Source: DYRB01 sp963802205 (GTDB lineage Bacteria > Pseudomonadota > Gammaproteobacteria > Chromatiales > Chromatiaceae). Taken from it: 64,000 bases of DNA. The stretch's first letter is position 1; every line of letters starts with the position of its first letter. The notes under the pieces were generated by a model. The model did not search any database, had not been told where the DNA came from, and saw only the letters and a program-made list of their open reading frames with translations. The position numbers were made by a program, and so were the translations under genes. The stretch spans positions 1 to 64,000 of the forward strand of contig CAWDHW010000006.1 in assembly GCA_963802205.1 (NCBI GenBank), written 5' to 3'. Shown piece by piece: positions 62,767-64,000 of the stretch.

Positions 62767-63029
62767 ATGTTCCCGATCATCTTCGGATTCGCCGCCGCCC
62801 TCGCCTTTGAGGCCCTGGCCTTTGCCACCTACGGCAATGCCGCCCTGACGGATTACGCCTGGGTCAACATGGTCGCCTGGGGGCTCATCGCGGCGGCATT
62901 GCCGTCTACGCCCTGAACAGACCCATGCCGGCCTGGCTGTCCCGCCTCACCGGGCAGATTCATGCCCTGGTGGATGCACAGTTCAAGGTCAGCCCCCAGC
63001 AGACGCCGTTTGCCGGGTTCCACCGCTGA
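62767..63029 (+). CDS. Small membrane protein of unknown function (one-base frameshift)
   Basis: AGAGGTAA precedes the ATG at 62767. The first part (MFPIIFGFAAALAFEALAFA, then WVNMVAWGLIA) is a hydrophobic hairpin-like segment. It would stop at 62914-62916 in its own frame. One base added near 62890 carries it on as GGIAVYALNRPMPAWLSRL up to FAGFHR and a TGA at 63027-63029, for 87 residues. The tail is soluble and amphipathic. I do not recognise the family. The strong regulated promoter suggests a real gene, so the frameshift may be a sequence error. Confidence 0.5.
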
Positions 63030-63146
63030 TCCCTGGTTCTCTTGGCAGAGGCCGCGGAGCGCATCCGGGGTAGCCACTGCCCCTGGGGGCGGTGCCCTCG
63101 CCGCGAGGGCTCCGGCACCAGCGGCCCCCGGTTCCGAGCGGGTGGC

Positions 63147-64000
63147 CTAGCCCGACCAGCCCAACCGTATGGCCAGAGCCGAACTGCGCTGGACGCGGAC
63201 CGAACAGCCCGCCACGAAGGTTCCCGCGTCCCCCTGGACGATGACCCGGTCGCGGGCGCGGGTGATACCGGTGTAGATCAGCTCCCGGGTCAGTACCGGG
63301 CTCGGGGTGGCCGGCAGCACCAGATAGACGGCGTTGAACTCCGACCCCTGGCTCTTGTGCACCGTCAGGGCATAGGCGCTGACGTGGGTCGGAAGTTGGC
63401 GCAGGGACACGCTGCGCAGCCCGCTTGCGCCTACCCCGGCCTCGATCCCCCCCTCGTCCCGGACAAACCAGGCCCGCAGGTCCCCGTCGGCACCTCGCCA
63501 CAGGAGCCCGATGTCCCCATTGAAGAGCCCGACCTCGTAGTCGTTAGCGGTCACCATCACCGGTTTGCCGTGGTATTCGTCCCCGCCCGCGATGAGCCCG
63601 CGCGCCTGGAGCCGTTCGGCGATGCGGCGGTTGAGGGCCTCGACACCGAAGGGTCCCTGGCGCAGGGCGGCCAGGACCCGGGTCTGCTCGAACCGTTTCA
63701 GGGCATCTCCGACCTGGGTCTGGGTCAGGTAGTCTGCGTAGCGTTCCGCGGCCCAGTCGATGCAGGAGGGGGCTAAGTCCCCGTCCGCCGTGTCCTCCCA
63801 GGCCACCTCCGCGGGAACAGACTGACCGGATTCTCGGAGCAGGCGCAGGGCGGCATCTCCGTCCCCGGCATTGACGGCTCGGGCCAGGGCGCCGATGCCG
63901 CCATCGGCCCGGAACCGATAGCTATGTTGCAGCAGGCCCACACAGTCCGCCGCCGACGGGGCGGCGGGGTCGCCCTTGACCTGTCCCGCCGGCATGGCCC
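63147..64000 (-). CDS. recD: Exodeoxyribonuclease V alpha subunit RecD, C-terminal part
   Basis: RecD is the 5'-3' helicase of RecBCD. Only the C-terminal third lies in the window; the gene runs off the right edge. Visible helicase features include VLAALRQGPFGVEALNRRIA, VMVTANDYEVGLFNGDIGLL, the motif V region AYALTVHKSQGSEFNAVYLV, and motif VI in RELIYTGITRARDRV. The stop is at 63147. Confidence 0.9.
   Translation of the reverse strand, partial: AMPAGQVKGDPAAPSAADCVGLLQHSYRFRADGGIGALARAVNAGDGDAALRLLRESGQSVPAEVAWEDTADGDLAPSCIDWAAERYADYLTQTQVGDALKRFEQTRVLAALRQGPFGVEALNRRIAERLQARGLIAGGDEYHGKPVMVTANDYEVGLFNGDIGLLWRGADGDLRAWFVRDEGGIEAGVGASGLRSVSLRQLPTHVSAYALTVHKSQGSEFNAVYLVLPATPSPVLTRELIYTGITRARDRVIVQGDAGTFVAGCSVRVQRSSALAIRLGWSG

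Overview
The window is GC-rich (apart from two AT-rich patches near 640-1600 and 6980-8220) and reads as chromosomal DNA of a purple sulfur bacterium of the Chromatiaceae type. This assignment is an inference. It rests on the hup/hyp gene set, the protein style of the housekeeping genes, and the abundance of short GTAGGTCGGGCTTCAGCCCGAC-type hairpins. No 16S rRNA, tRNA, CRISPR array or replication origin was seen.

Layout. 1-2000 is a degraded edge: a duplicated scrap of bioB, a small inverted-repeat element, and a frameshifted small secreted-protein gene. 2038-6722 is a complete biotin operon, bioBFHCD, behind a good sigma-70 promoter. 6723-9209 is accessory: an AT-rich secreted protein of unknown function beside remnants of an IS1634-type and an IS3-type transposase. 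9210-18117 (minus strand) holds mfd, murI, rlmL, dapD and dapC. 18398-22940 encodes an RND efflux adaptor and pump. It is followed to 24268 by broken genes, including a copy of the pump's own 3' end. 24329-28116 (minus) is a TAXI-type TRAP transporter. 28353-34331 (minus) is a phosphotransferase sugar uptake locus: OprB porin, EIIA-HPr-EI fusion, and EIIC with two EIIB-like domains. phoU, a Nudix hydrolase, rlmJ, msrPQ, an SseB-like gene and a DAHP synthase follow. 40728-41800 holds a peptidase-like gene, a PqqD-like gene, a truncated radical SAM gene and a scrap of a DUF5615 gene.

41813-62528 is one long uptake [NiFe]-hydrogenase cluster on the plus strand: hupUV (H2 sensor), hupT (kinase), hupSLC (enzyme), hupDFGHIJK and hypABFCDE (maturation), and hypX. 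The order matches the hupSLC...hypABFCDEX type known from Rhizobium leguminosarum and the hox cluster of Cupriavidus necator, without hupE. HupS carries both extra cysteines of oxygen-tolerant group 1d enzymes. HupUVT should sense H2 and tune transcription, but the partner regulator HupR is not in the window. A small membrane-protein gene with a near-perfect promoter and the 3' part of recD close the window.

Two things stand out. First, several hydrogenase maturation genes (hupJ, hypB, hypF, hypC) contain short hairpin-forming repeats that are translated in frame. hypF in addition carries two larger insertions rich in C and G runs and changes reading frame inside the second. Second, many otherwise well-conserved genes (bioH, mfd, dapD, the TRAP permease, the 62767 gene) carry single small frameshifts, mostly in C/G runs. 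That pattern suggests base-calling indels at least as much as gene decay.
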